64,000 bases of DNA from Streptomyces sp. NBC_00569 (GCF_036345255.1 NZ_CP107783.1:5371001-5435000), one strand, 5' to 3'. Shown: positions 53,143 to 63,147, counted from the stretch's first letter. The notes: generated by a model from the letters alone, not told the origin. Numbers and translations are program-made.

Positions 53143-56100
53143 GTGCGGTACCGAATTCTGGGCATCACCGAGGCGTACGACGATCAAGGCACACCCCTGC
53201 CCGTGGGCGGACAGCGGCTGCGCGCCCTGCTCACGTCACTCGCGCTGCACGCCGGCCGGACCGCCTCCGCGGACGCGCTCATCGACGACGTGTGGGCCGA
53301 CGAGCCACCGGCCGACGCGACCGCCGCCCTCCAAGCCCTCGTCGGCCGGCTCCGCCGCGCCCTCGGCAAGGACGCCGTCACATCGGAGGCGGGCGGCGGC
53401 TACCGCCTCGCCGCCCGCCGTGAGGACGTGGACCTGTACGTCTTCGAGCGCCTCGTGCGTGAGGGCACGGCCGCTCTGACGGCACACGACCCGGCGGCCG
53501 CCTCCCGCACCCTGGGTGACGCGCTCGCCCTGTGGCGCGGGCCCGCACTCGCCGACCTCGCCGACCGCACCGCCGCGACCCGCCCCGAGGCCCAGCGCCT
53601 CGAAGCGGCACGCGCGCGCGTGGCGGCCGATCTGCAACTCGGCCGTGCCGCAGACGTCGTACCGGAGCTGACCGAACTCACGCACGCCCACCCGTACGAC
53701 GAGCCGCTGCACGCCCTGCTCATCCGCGCCCTGCGGGACGCGGGCCGCGGCGCCGACGCGCTCGCCGCCTACGAGACGGCCCGCCGCACCCTCGCCGACG
53801 GCCTCGGCGCCGACCCCGGACCCGAACTGGCCGCCCTGCACGCCGACCTGCTCGACTCCGGCCGACCGGCGCCACCCCGGCAGCCGCAGCGCGACGGCAA
53901 TCTGCGGCCACGCCTCAACTCGTTCGTCGGCCGGGAACCCGAACTCGACGCCATCCGTTCCGACTTGCGAGCGGCCCGCCTCGTCACCCTCACCGGACCC
54001 GGCGGCTCCGGCAAGACCCGCCTCGCCGAGGAAGCCGCCGCCGAACACCCCCGCGCCTGGCTCGCCGAGCTCGCCCCGCTCGACCAGCCCGAGGCCGTGG
54101 CCGGCGCCGTCGTCAGCGCCCTCGGCCTGCGCGAGACCGTCCTGATGACCAGCGAGCACACGGCGCCGCAGGACGACCCCGTGGCGCTGCTCGTCGAACA
54201 CTGTGCCGCGCGCAGCCTGCTCCTGATCCTGGACAACTGCGAACACGTCATCGGCGCGGCGGCCGCGCTCGCCGAGACCCTCCTCACCCACTGCCCCGGC
54301 CTCACGGTCCTCGCCACCAGCCGCGAACCCCTGGGCGTGCCCGGCGAGTCCGTGCGCCCCGTCGAACCCCTGCCGCCCGACCCCGCGCACCGCCTGTTCG
54401 CGGAGCGCGCCCGCGCCGTGCGCCCCGACTTCGACGTCACCGGCGACCCCGAGGCCGTGGCCGAGATCTGCCGCCGCCTCGACGGCCTGCCGCTCGCCAT
54501 CGAACTGGCCGCGGCCCGCCTCAGACTGCTCACCCCCCGCCAGATCGCGGACCGGCTCGACGACCGCTTCCGCCTGCTGACCAGCGGCAGCCGCACCGTA
54601 CTGCCCCGGCAGCAGACCCTGCGCGCCGTCGTCGACTGGTCCTGGGACCTCCTCGACGAGCAGGAGCGCACGGTCCTGCGCGAGGCGTCCGTCTTCGCCG
54701 GCGGCTGGGACCTGGAGGCCGCGGAGGCCGTCTGCACCGGACCCGCGTCCGACCTGATCGGCGCGCTCGTCGACAAGTCCCTCCTGGTGGCCACCCCGGG
54801 CGACGGCAGCATGCGGTACCGGATGCTGGAGACGATCCACGAGTACGCGACCGAACGCGCCGCCGAGACACCGCAGCTGCGTACCGAGGCCGAGCGGCGC
54901 CACGTCGCCTACTTCCGCGCACTCGTGGAGAAGGCCGACCCGCTCCTGCGCTCGGCCGAGCAACTCCCGTGGATCGAGCGCCTGGAGACGGAGCTCGACA
55001 ACCTCCGCGCCGCGCTCCACCGCACCACGGTCGCCGGCGACACGGAGTCCGCGGTCCAACTCGCGCTGTCCACCGGCTGGTTCTGGTGGCTGCGCAACTA
55101 TCGAAGGGAGGGCGCCGAGTGGGTCGGCCACATCCTGGAGCAGCTGCTTCCGGCGCACCGCCCGTACCGCCCGGCCCCGTCCGGCTGCCGGGTCCCCCCA
55201 CGCGAAGGGCGGACGTTTCCCGCCGCGGACGACCTGGCGGACGAGGACGACCCGCTGTACTGGCCGCTCATGGAGCTGCGCCTCCTGCACATCTTCTTCG
55301 TGGCCCAGTCCAGAGCGGAGAGCGCCCTGCGGGGCGAGGCCGACCGGGAGTACCTCATGCGGGTGCGCGACGCCTTCGCTCGGCCCGGGCCCGCGGGGGC
55401 ACGCTTCCCCGGCATCATCTGGCCGTTCACCGTGCACTTCCTGGACAACCCGGAGAACGTCAGGACCGCCCTCGACCAGGCCGTCGCCAACTGCCGTGTG
55501 TACGGCGGCGAGTGGGAGATCGGCGTCACCCTGATGTTCCGTACGCACACGGCCGTCGACGGGCCGGGCAACCTCACGGGCGTCGACGACGACGTCGCCG
55601 AGCTGCGGACCATCAGCCGCCGCGTCGGGGACCGGTGGATGCGCGCCCAGGTGTGCAGCGCGGCCGGTGAGGCCGCCATCGCGCGCAGCCGGTTCGACGA
55701 GGCGAAAGGCGAGTTCGAGGAGGCACTGCGCCTCGCCTACGAGGTCGGCGCGTACGCGGAGGCGCCGTTCCTCATCGCCCGGCTCGGCGAGATCGCCTAC
55801 CGCTCCGGCGAACGCGACGCGGCGCGCGAGCTCCTGACCGAGGCGATCGGGGAGGCCGACCGGTACGGGGTGCCGGATCCTCACGCGTACGTGCTCCTCC
55901 TGAACGCCCTGATGGCGGTGGAGGACGGCGAGGTGGCGCGGGCCCGCGCGCTGTGCGACGACGCGGCCACGGAGTCGTCGCGAGGCACCCCGCCACCGCA
56001 GTTCACCGCGCTCGTCGGTGGTGTCGACGCGCGGATCACGGCGGCCGAGTCGGGGCCCGCGCGCGGCCTCGCGGTCCTCACCGAGGCCCTGCGGTACGCG

Positions 56101-56394
56101 GTCGAGCACCGCTGTGCGGAGAGCGTCAACGCAGGACTCGCGGGCCGCGGGGCGCTCTTCCTGGCCCAGCTGGGCGACACGGAGGGCGCGGTACGGGTGG
56201 TGGCCGCGTCCGACGGCTGGCGCGGTGTCTCCGAGCGGCCCCAGCCCGAACGCGCCGAGATCGAGGCGCTGGAGGCGGAGGCGGCCGCCGCGCTGGGCGC
56301 CACCCGGTACGCCGAAGCGCGCGCCGCGGGGGCGGGCCACACGGCGGCCGAGACGGTCACGTTCCTGACGGAACGCGTCAGCCACTTCGACTAG
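53143..56394 (+). CDS. AfsR-like SARP regulator with NB-ARC ATPase and TPR tail
   Basis: 1083 aa. OmpR-type DNA-binding domain (about 1-90: VGGQRLRALLTSLALHAGR, YRLAARREDVDLYVFERLV), BTAD helical domain (about 95-245), NB-ARC with Walker A GPGGSGKT at about 285-292, LLLILDNCEHV and the GxP motif DGLPLAIELAAARLRLLT, then a WSWDLLDEQERTVL winged helix and TPR-like repeats to the end. This is the AfsR class of antibiotic and stress regulators. GTG at 53143, 74 bp after the asparagine-synthetase-like gene, so they may share a transcript. No polyketide or peptide cluster is adjacent. Confidence 0.88.
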   Translation: MRYRILGITEAYDDQGTPLPVGGQRLRALLTSLALHAGRTASADALIDDVWADEPPADATAALQALVGRLRRALGKDAVTSEAGGGYRLAARREDVDLYVFERLVREGTAALTAHDPAAASRTLGDALALWRGPALADLADRTAATRPEAQRLEAARARVAADLQLGRAADVVPELTELTHAHPYDEPLHALLIRALRDAGRGADALAAYETARRTLADGLGADPGPELAALHADLLDSGRPAPPRQPQRDGNLRPRLNSFVGREPELDAIRSDLRAARLVTLTGPGGSGKTRLAEEAAAEHPRAWLAELAPLDQPEAVAGAVVSALGLRETVLMTSEHTAPQDDPVALLVEHCAARSLLLILDNCEHVIGAAAALAETLLTHCPGLTVLATSREPLGVPGESVRPVEPLPPDPAHRLFAERARAVRPDFDVTGDPEAVAEICRRLDGLPLAIELAAARLRLLTPRQIADRLDDRFRLLTSGSRTVLPRQQTLRAVVDWSWDLLDEQERTVLREASVFAGGWDLEAAEAVCTGPASDLIGALVDKSLLVATPGDGSMRYRMLETIHEYATERAAETPQLRTEAERRHVAYFRALVEKADPLLRSAEQLPWIERLETELDNLRAALHRTTVAGDTESAVQLALSTGWFWWLRNYRREGAEWVGHILEQLLPAHRPYRPAPSGCRVPPREGRTFPAADDLADEDDPLYWPLMELRLLHIFFVAQSRAESALRGEADREYLMRVRDAFARPGPAGARFPGIIWPFTVHFLDNPENVRTALDQAVANCRVYGGEWEIGVTLMFRTHTAVDGPGNLTGVDDDVAELRTISRRVGDRWMRAQVCSAAGEAAIARSRFDEAKGEFEEALRLAYEVGAYAEAPFLIARLGEIAYRSGERDAARELLTEAIGEADRYGVPDPHAYVLLLNALMAVEDGEVARARALCDDAATESSRGTPPPQFTALVGGVDARITAAESGPARGLAVLTEALRYAVEHRCAESVNAGLAGRGALFLAQLGDTEGAVRVVAASDGWRGVSERPQPERAEIEALEAEAAAALGATRYAEARAAGAGHTAAETVTFLTERVSHFD

Positions 56395-56421
56395 GGCCGC
56401 GCGCGCTTCGACCGGGCCCGC

Positions 56422-58401
56422 TCACCGGCAGCTGAAACGGGACTCCGCCCAGTCCCCGACCGCGAGGGAGTCGAGGTGCGTCCGCGGCTCCGTGACCAGC
56501 CGGATCGCCTTGCGTCCCGCGAGATTCAGATGAACCGGAACGGCCGGGTCCCCGCCCCTGAGGACCTGCGACTTCCACAGCCGCACCCCGTCCGCGAACA
56601 CGGAGAACCGCACCGCTCCCGTGCCGAGCGTCATGTCGTCGACGCCGGCGAAGGCGTCGTACGCGGTGCAGCTGCGGTTGAGGTCGATGGTCACGGAGGA
56701 GTTCGCGTGGACGGTGACCCCGTTCGCGTACTCCTTGTCCGCGACGCGCAGGCCCCACCGCTGCCACACCCAGCTGCTCTCGCCGGGCCGGATCTCCGGC
56801 TCGGTGCCGTCGCCGAGCCCGCGGTACGACAGCTGGTTCAGCTGGTAGACGGCCGGGGCGGGCGGCAGGGGAGGCGTGGGCTTCGGGGTGGGCTCGGGCG
56901 CCGGCTCCGGAGGCGGCGTCGGCCTGGGCGTGGGCTTCGGCGTGGGCTTCGGCGTGGGCTTCGGGGTGGGGGTCGGCTTCGGCGCGGGCTCGGGGGGAGG
57001 CGTCGGCTGCGGGGCCGGCGGCTCGGGCTTCGGCCTGGGGGGAGGCGTCGGCTTCGGCGGGGTGATGGGCTGCGAGACCGCGGGCTTCTCCTTGTGCGCC
57101 TCCGGCTTGGGCTTCTGCGGGTCGCCCGCGAGGGCGATCGCCACGGCCACGGCCACGCCCGCCGCGACCACCCCGGCCGCGATGCCGGCCTTCACGGGCG
57201 CGCCGAGCCCCTCGGACGCCGCGGCGCCACCGCCCGCGGCCGCTCCGGAGCTGCCGCCCGCCGCGGCCGCCGCACCGGCGCCCGCCGCACTCGCGGCGCC
57301 CCCGATGAGCGCGACCACTTTCGCGTACCCGGCGGCGCCGAACCAGCCGATGACCGCGACCGGCACGACCCCCGGGATCCCGCCGGCCACTTCCTTGATC
57401 TGACCGGCGGCGAGCCGGCATTTGGCGCACTCCTCCAGGTGCTTGCGCAGACCGCGCTCGGCCCGGGTGCGCAGGCTGCCGCGGGCGTACGCGCCGAGCC
57501 GGTCGGCGTAGCGCGCGCACTCCTCGTCCTGGGTGAGGGTGGTACTCACATGGGCCTGGAGGTACGCCTCCTTGAGGCCCTCGCGGGCGCGCTTGGCCAG
57601 CACGCGTGTGCCGTTGGCGTCGAGCCCGAAGAGCGTGGCGACCTCGCTGGGCGACTCGTCCTCGACCTCCGTGTGCCACAGGACGGCCTGCCAGCGCTCG
57701 GGCAGGGACCGGAAGGCCTGCATGGCCATGGACTGCTCGGCCTCGTGCATCGCGCGGACGTCGGCGCCGAGATCCAGCGTGTCGTCGTCGGAGACCTCGC
57801 TGGAGCGGGCGGCCTGCTGGGCGAACACCGCGAAGTCCTCGACCAGGTGCTCGCGCTTCGCCGACTTCGTCCAGCCCGCGGCGACGCGGCGCACGGTGGT
57901 CAGCAGATAGGCGCGCACCGCGTGCTCGGGCCCGCTGCCGCCGCGCACGGCCTGAAGCATGCGCGCGAACACCTCGGCCGTGAGGTCGTCGGCGGTGTGC
58001 CCGTCCCGGCAGCAGGTGCGTGCGTAACGGTGGACGGCGGTCGAGTGCCGGCGGTACAGCTCCTCGTACGCGGTGTCGTCGCCGGACCGCATACGGGCGA
58101 TCAGGTCGGCGTCCGCCGGAGGCGATTCCCGCGGGGGCGGCAGGACGGATGATCCCGCCTCCACGCCGTGCTCCCGCTGCTGCGGCACGCTCGGCTCGGA
58201 GAGGTTCTCGCCCGGGGCGGCGGACGGGGCTGCGGAGGCCGGGGGCTCGGAGGGCGCTGAGGGCTCGGAGGGTGTGGAGTCCGGTGCCCCGTCCCCGAGC
58301 GGGCCTCCCTGGCTCGGCACCTGCCGCGCGGGCAGCCCACCGGTCTCGGTGCCGCCCGCACCACTGCCCTTGAGTGGCTCGTCCCGCCCCTCAACGCTCA
58401 T
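56422..58401 (-). CDS. Membrane-spanning ECF sigma factor hybrid with zinc finger and NPCBM domain
   Basis: 659 aa. A disordered N-terminus (1-95) leads to sigma region 2 (about 97-175: LIARMRSGDDTAYEELYRRH) and region 4 (about 225-282: MQAFRSLPERWQAVLWHTEVED). A zinc-binding anti-sigma-like motif HLEECAKC lies at 321-328, then hydrophobic stretches (345-375 and 404-426), a 95-residue Pro/Lys/Glu-rich spacer, and a C-terminal NPCBM-type domain (about 530-659: SSWVWQRWGLRVADKEYANG, YDAFAGVDD). Sigma, anti-sigma motif and external sensor are in one chain. It matches the S. coelicolor SCO4117 type beside atrA. The ATG at 58401 is used; a GTG at 58425 is possible. Confidence 0.88.
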   Translation of the reverse strand: MSVEGRDEPLKGSGAGGTETGGLPARQVPSQGGPLGDGAPDSTPSEPSAPSEPPASAAPSAAPGENLSEPSVPQQREHGVEAGSSVLPPPRESPPADADLIARMRSGDDTAYEELYRRHSTAVHRYARTCCRDGHTADDLTAEVFARMLQAVRGGSGPEHAVRAYLLTTVRRVAAGWTKSAKREHLVEDFAVFAQQAARSSEVSDDDTLDLGADVRAMHEAEQSMAMQAFRSLPERWQAVLWHTEVEDESPSEVATLFGLDANGTRVLAKRAREGLKEAYLQAHVSTTLTQDEECARYADRLGAYARGSLRTRAERGLRKHLEECAKCRLAAGQIKEVAGGIPGVVPVAVIGWFGAAGYAKVVALIGGAASAAGAGAAAAAGGSSGAAAGGGAAASEGLGAPVKAGIAAGVVAAGVAVAVAIALAGDPQKPKPEAHKEKPAVSQPITPPKPTPPPRPKPEPPAPQPTPPPEPAPKPTPTPKPTPKPTPKPTPRPTPPPEPAPEPTPKPTPPLPPAPAVYQLNQLSYRGLGDGTEPEIRPGESSWVWQRWGLRVADKEYANGVTVHANSSVTIDLNRSCTAYDAFAGVDDMTLGTGAVRFSVFADGVRLWKSQVLRGGDPAVPVHLNLAGRKAIRLVTEPRTHLDSLAVGDWAESRFSCR

Positions 58402-58669
58402 CGCGGAAAGCCCCCGACTGCACACTCAGACCCGAACACGCGGGAAAGAGTGCCACACGGGTGGCCCACACCGTCTGTCAGTGCCCGTCAACCACTCATC
58501 CGTGGAAACCTCGTGCAGCGAAGTACTAGCTTTCACTCGTACGGGTAGGGGTCAACGAGCGTGCCAAAAAAGGGAGTTGGCCGCGCGCGACGCGCATGCG
58601 TCTCCCGCGGCCGTCCCCACATCCGTCGCGCCCCTCGCGGAGCCCAGTCCTACGCGATGCCGCCAGCCC

Positions 58670-59461
58670 CTACGCGGGCCGCGACCGCAGCCCTTCGAGC
58701 AGGATGTCCAGAAGGCGCGACGACGCCGCGGCCTGCTGTGCGGCGTCCGGCAGCGAAGGCGCCGCCGTGGCGATGACCAGCAACACGTCCGCCACCGTCA
58801 CGTCCTCGCGGAGCTCCGACGCCGCGCGTGCCCGGTCCACGAGCTGCCCGACGACGTCGAGCAGCGCCGCGGCGCCCGCGTCGTCCGCCGGCACGTCCTC
58901 GGTGACCGGGGGCGTGCGCTGCTCCACGAGGCGCAGGTCGGGCGCAACGACGGCGTGCCGCTGCTGCGGAACGCGCGTCTCGTCCCGGACCGCGCCCGCC
59001 GCGTCGGCCGGCTCGTCGGCGACGCCGACGCGCAGCACGTGCGGAGGCAGCAGCCGCCCCGCACCGGAGGCGACGGACGTGCGCAGGAAGCGCGACAGCG
59101 CCGACCACGGCTCGTCCTCCTGGCCGAGGGCGGCCCGCGCCTGGTCGGTCAGCCGGGAGGTCTCCTCCTCGGCTATGCGCCGCACCAGTACGTCCTTGCT
59201 CGGGAAGCGCCGGTACACCGTGCCGACACCGACCCGGGCCCGCCGCGCCACGTCCTCCATCGGCGCGCCGTACCCCAGCTCGCCGAAGACCTCGCGCGCC
59301 GCGCGCAGGACGTGCTCCAGATTGCGCTGGGCATCCACCCGGAGCGGCGCCGCACGCGAGCTGTCGCCCGCGCCGCGACCGCTACCGCCCGCGGCGGCCG
59401 GTCCGCCGGCCACGGCCGAAGCGGAAGCCGTCGAAGTCCATTGAGAGTCCTGAATGTGCAT
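58670..59461 (-). CDS. atrA: TetR-family regulator AtrA-like
   Basis: 263 aa. After a variable N-terminus (MHIQDSQWTSTASASAVAGG) the TetR DNA-binding domain reads RNLEHVLRAAREVFGELGYGAPMEDVARRARVGVGTVYRRFPSKDVLVRRIA (about 45-97 of the product). The ligand domain contains ALSRFLRTSVASGAGRLLPP. Position between the sigma hybrid and the NADH dehydrogenase equals that of AtrA in S. coelicolor, which activates actII-ORF4 and other genes. ATG at 59461 behind GGGGGAAC. 208 bp separate its stop from the sigma gene, which is read in the same direction. Confidence 0.85.
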   Translation of the reverse strand: MHIQDSQWTSTASASAVAGGPAAAGGSGRGAGDSSRAAPLRVDAQRNLEHVLRAAREVFGELGYGAPMEDVARRARVGVGTVYRRFPSKDVLVRRIAEEETSRLTDQARAALGQEDEPWSALSRFLRTSVASGAGRLLPPHVLRVGVADEPADAAGAVRDETRVPQQRHAVVAPDLRLVEQRTPPVTEDVPADDAGAAALLDVVGQLVDRARAASELREDVTVADVLLVIATAAPSLPDAAQQAAASSRLLDILLEGLRSRPA

Positions 59462-59843
59462 ATGTGTTCCCCCGGTAATGACGTCTCCCCCCGGAGACTC
59501 TCCCCGCCATCGGCAGCCGGAGCGTGAGGAACAGGCCAGTTCCACGGATCCGTCCGACGGATCCGTCAGCGCATCCCCCGACACCCCGACAGCACACGAA
59601 CATAGTTGAGCCGGAGTCAATTCAGAAGGGGCAGGTTCCGCACGGAGCGCCCCCCGAACGGAGTACGCGGCGATTCCACCCCGATTGCACCCCCGCACCT
59701 CACCCGCCACATGTGCGCTGACCTGCGGACATGTCCCGTACTCCGGCAATTCGCCCACCCGGCGGCAGGCGTAAGCGCCGGTCACACAATTTGCCGGGGC
59801 TGTGGACAAACTCAGGTGGCCGATGCGTCATGGGGTGGTGTCG
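59462..59843. other. Divergent promoter region between atrA and the NADH dehydrogenase gene
   Basis: 382 bp. A perfect direct-plus-inverted arrangement TCCGTCCGACGGATCC near 59548-59563 is a short dyad (GATCCGTC/GACGGATC). The right half has AT-richer motifs (GAACATAGTTGAG near 59598; GTCACACAATTTGCC near 59779). No gene is supported here. Confidence 0.5.
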
Positions 59844-61268
59844 ATGCCGAAGACTGCTTCTTCCCGGGGGACGGCCCCGGAAGTCCCGCGTACGCGCGTC
59901 CTCGTCGTAGGGGGCGGCTATGTCGGGATGTACACCGCCCTGCGCCTCCAGCAGAAACTCAAACCGGAACTCAGAAGCGGCCGGACCGAGATCGTCGTCG
60001 TCACCCCCGACCCGTACATGACCTACCAGCCGTTCCTGCCCGAGGCCGCCGCCGGATCCATCTCGCCGCGCCACGTCGTCGTGCCGCTGCGCCGCGTCCT
60101 CGGCCGCTGTCGCGTGATCGTCGGCGAGGTCACGTCGGTCGACCACGGCAAGCGCACCGCCACGTTCACCACCCTGGCCACCGAGGAGGAGGGCACGGGC
60201 GCCGTCGAGATCACGTACGACGAACTCGTCATGGCCCCCGGCTCCGTCTCACGCGCCCTGCCCGTGCCGGGACTCGCCGACCACGGCATCGGCTTCAAGA
60301 CCGTCGAAGAGGCCATCGGACTGCGCAACCACGTCATCGAACAGCTGGACATCGCCTCCTCGACCCGCGACCCCGCCATCCGCGACGCGGCCCTCACCTT
60401 CGTCTTCGTAGGGGGCGGTTACGCCGGTGTGGAGGCACTCGGCGAACTCGAGGACATGGCCCGCTACGCCGCGGGCTACTACCACAACGTCACCGCGGAC
60501 GACCTGAAATGGATCCTCGTCGAGGCCAGCGACCGCATCCTCCCCGAGGTCGGCGAGGAGATGGGCCGCTACACCGTCAGCGAACTGCGCCGCCGCAACA
60601 TCGACGTACGCCTGCGGACGCGGCTCGAATCCTGCGAGGACCGGGTCGCCGTCCTCGACGACGGCTCCCGCTTCCCGACCCGCACCGTCGTGTGGACCGC
60701 GGGCGTCAAACCGCACCCCGTGCTCGCCGCGACCGACCTGCCGCGCAACGAACGCGGCCGCCTCACATGCACCGCCCAGCTCGCCGTCGACGGCGCCCCG
60801 CACGCGTGGGGCGCGGGCGACGCGGCGGCGGTCCCCGACATCGCGGCCGGCGAGGAGGGCAAGGAATGCGCGCCCAACGCCCAGCACGCGGTGCGCCAGG
60901 CCAGAGTCCTCGGCGACAACATCGCGGCCTCCCTGCGCGGCGAGCCCCTGACGGACTACGCGCACGAGTACGTCGGCTCCGTCGCCTCGCTCGGCCTGCA
61001 CAAAGGTGTCGCCCACGTCTACGGGCGCAGGCTGAAGGGCTACCCTGCCTGGTTCATGCACCGCGTCTACCACCTGAGCCGGGTGCCGACCGTCAACCGG
61101 AAGGCCCGTGTCCTGAGCGAATGGATACTCTCCGGGCTCTTCAAGCGCGAGATCGTCTCCCTCGGCTCGCTCGAACGCCCGCGTGCGGAGTTCGAACTCG
61201 CGGCCGGGGGAAACCCGCCCGGCAGCCCTCCGGCGAACCCGCCGCGGGACCCGAAGGGGTCGACCTGA
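59844..61268 (+). CDS. Type II NADH dehydrogenase-like FAD oxidoreductase
   Basis: 474 aa. FAD motif TRVLVVGGGYVGMYTALRL near residue 23, NAD motif LTFVFVGGGYAGVEALGEL near 190, WGAGDAAAV near 330 and NAQHAVRQ are intact. It should pass electrons from NADH to menaquinone without proton pumping, as a peripheral membrane enzyme; the C-terminal helix-like part (MHRVYHLSRVPTVNRKARVLSEWILSG) is the likely membrane anchor. ATG at 59844 has GGGGTGG upstream; in-frame starts at 59802 and 59823 would add up to 14 residues. Diverges from atrA. Confidence 0.85.
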   Translation: MPKTASSRGTAPEVPRTRVLVVGGGYVGMYTALRLQQKLKPELRSGRTEIVVVTPDPYMTYQPFLPEAAAGSISPRHVVVPLRRVLGRCRVIVGEVTSVDHGKRTATFTTLATEEEGTGAVEITYDELVMAPGSVSRALPVPGLADHGIGFKTVEEAIGLRNHVIEQLDIASSTRDPAIRDAALTFVFVGGGYAGVEALGELEDMARYAAGYYHNVTADDLKWILVEASDRILPEVGEEMGRYTVSELRRRNIDVRLRTRLESCEDRVAVLDDGSRFPTRTVVWTAGVKPHPVLAATDLPRNERGRLTCTAQLAVDGAPHAWGAGDAAAVPDIAAGEEGKECAPNAQHAVRQARVLGDNIAASLRGEPLTDYAHEYVGSVASLGLHKGVAHVYGRRLKGYPAWFMHRVYHLSRVPTVNRKARVLSEWILSGLFKREIVSLGSLERPRAEFELAAGGNPPGSPPANPPRDPKGST

Positions 61269-61457
61269 CCGGACCGGGGAACTCCCCCTCGAAGACCGGC
61301 GTCTGACGGATGTCAGTCCGGTCGGTCAGACTGGTCCATGACCCCGGCCGGCCCCAGACCATGGGCGGACCGACCGCCACGTTGCCCTTCCCCGCTGCTC
61401 CCGGCCCCGGCCGGGCAGGGGGGAGCCCTCACCCGACCTCACGAGGCTTTCCCCACA

Positions 61458-63134
61458 GTGAACTTCACCCGCTGGAGCGCCCGGCTCCCCGGAACGCAGC
61501 GCCGCGCGGCAGCGCGGTCCGACCATGGCGTCTCCCAAAGCCAGCGAGGGGAAGGCGCCGTGCCCGCCGCCCGCAACGAACACGCTGTCGACGGCGACGC
61601 GCCCGCGGCCGGCATCGACGAACTGCCCGCACGCGAGGTCCTCGACCGGGTCCCCGCCCTCGTCGCCCTCGTCCACGGCCCCGACCACCGCATCGCGTAC
61701 GTGAACGACGCGTACGTCGCGGCCTTCGGTGACCGCCCCACCGGCGCACCCGCGCGCGAGGCGCTGCCCGAGCTGGAGGAACTCGGCCTGCTGCCCCTGC
61801 TCGACCAGGTCCTGCGCAGCGCCAAGCCCCGCACGGTCAAGTCCCGCAAGGTGGCCGGCGGCCGCTCCTACACATTCACCTGCACACCCGTGACGGTCCC
61901 GGCCGACGGCGCGGAGGGCGCGCCCGAAGGAGCGAGCGGCTCCGGCGTGCTGGTCTTCGCGGCGGACGTCACCGACCACGCCGAGGCCGCGGAGCGGCTG
62001 CGCGCCAGCGAGCGCCGCCAGCGCGAGACCGCCGTCACCCTCCAGCGCTCCCTCCTGCCCCAGGAGCTGGAACAGCCCGACGACCTGCGCATCGCGGCCA
62101 CCTACCAGCCCGGCGGCACCGAGGCCGCGGTCGGCGGCGACTGGTACGACGTGATCACCCTCGGCGGAGGCCGCACCGCCCTCGTCATCGGCGACGTCAT
62201 GGGCCGCGGGGTGCGCGCCGCCGCCGTCATGGGCCAGCTGCGCACCGCCGTGCGCGCCTACGCCCGCCTCGACCTGCCGCCGCACGAGGTGCTCCAGCTC
62301 CTCGACGGCCTCGCCATCGAGATCGACGCCAACCAGATCGCCACCTGCGTCTACGCGGTCCACGACCCGAACGAGGGCCGCCTCGTGTACGCGTCGGCCG
62401 GCCACCTCCCCATCCTCGTACGCGACGAGAGCGGCACGATCCACCGCGCGGAGGAGCCCACCGGACCCCCGCTCGGCACCGGCGGCTGGCTGCACGCCTC
62501 GGGATCGGTGCCGCTCGGCCCCGGATCGACCGCCGTCATGTACACCGACGGCCTGGTCGAACGCAGGGACGAGGACATCGACGAGGGCGTCGCGGCTCTG
62601 GAGCGCGCGCTCGCCGGCGCCACCGGCACACCCCAGGTCGTGTGCGACCGCCTCATCCGCGCGGCAGGCGTCACCGCGGACCACGACGACGACGTGGCCG
62701 TCCTCGTCCTCCAGCACCCGGCGCGCACGGGACCCGACGGAGAGCTCTTCCGCAACGCCGCCCTGGAACTCCTCGGCGGCGTCGAAGCGGCCCCCCGCGC
62801 GCGTGCCTTCGCCTCCGGGGTACTCGCCAGCTGGCGCTTCTCGCCCGAGCTGCACGACCTGGGCGTCCTGGCCGCCAGCGAACTCGTCGCCAACTCGCTC
62901 CAGCACGGCACCCCGCCCATGCGCCTCAGGCTCCGCCGCACCGACCGCCGACTGATCATCGAGGTCACCGACGGCGACGACCACCTCCCGCGCCGCCGCC
63001 GCGCCGAACCCGCCGACGAGGCGGGCCGGGGCATCGCCATCGTCGCCACGATCGCCTCGAACTGGGGCTCACGGCGTACCCCGGGCGGCGGCAAGGCGGT
63101 CTGGTGCGAGTTCGCCCTGCCGCGGACCCCGTAA
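61458..63134 (+). CDS. PAS-PP2C (SpoIIE-like) phosphatase with C-terminal ATPase domain
   Basis: 558 aa. A PAS-like domain (about 50-165: LVALVHGPDHRIAYVNDAYVAAFG), a linker coiled coil (ERLRASERRQRETAVTLQRSLLP), a PP2C-SpoIIE domain (GGDWYDVI, IGDVMGRGVRAA, SAGHLPILV, MYTDGLVERRDE, DDDVAVLVL) and an RsbW-like HATPase (LGVLAASELVANSLQHG, DEAGRGIAIVATI) follow in order. Such proteins combine signal sensing with partner-switch control of sigma factors, but no antagonist gene is adjacent. The GTG at 61458 (MNFTRWSARLPG) is used; the dyad CTGAC-GGAT-GTCAG at 61304 lies upstream. Confidence 0.9.
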   Translation: MNFTRWSARLPGTQRRAAARSDHGVSQSQRGEGAVPAARNEHAVDGDAPAAGIDELPAREVLDRVPALVALVHGPDHRIAYVNDAYVAAFGDRPTGAPAREALPELEELGLLPLLDQVLRSAKPRTVKSRKVAGGRSYTFTCTPVTVPADGAEGAPEGASGSGVLVFAADVTDHAEAAERLRASERRQRETAVTLQRSLLPQELEQPDDLRIAATYQPGGTEAAVGGDWYDVITLGGGRTALVIGDVMGRGVRAAAVMGQLRTAVRAYARLDLPPHEVLQLLDGLAIEIDANQIATCVYAVHDPNEGRLVYASAGHLPILVRDESGTIHRAEEPTGPPLGTGGWLHASGSVPLGPGSTAVMYTDGLVERRDEDIDEGVAALERALAGATGTPQVVCDRLIRAAGVTADHDDDVAVLVLQHPARTGPDGELFRNAALELLGGVEAAPRARAFASGVLASWRFSPELHDLGVLAASELVANSLQHGTPPMRLRLRRTDRRLIIEVTDGDDHLPRRRRAEPADEAGRGIAIVATIASNWGSRRTPGGGKAVWCEFALPRTP

Positions 63135-63147
63135 ACCGGACGGAGCC

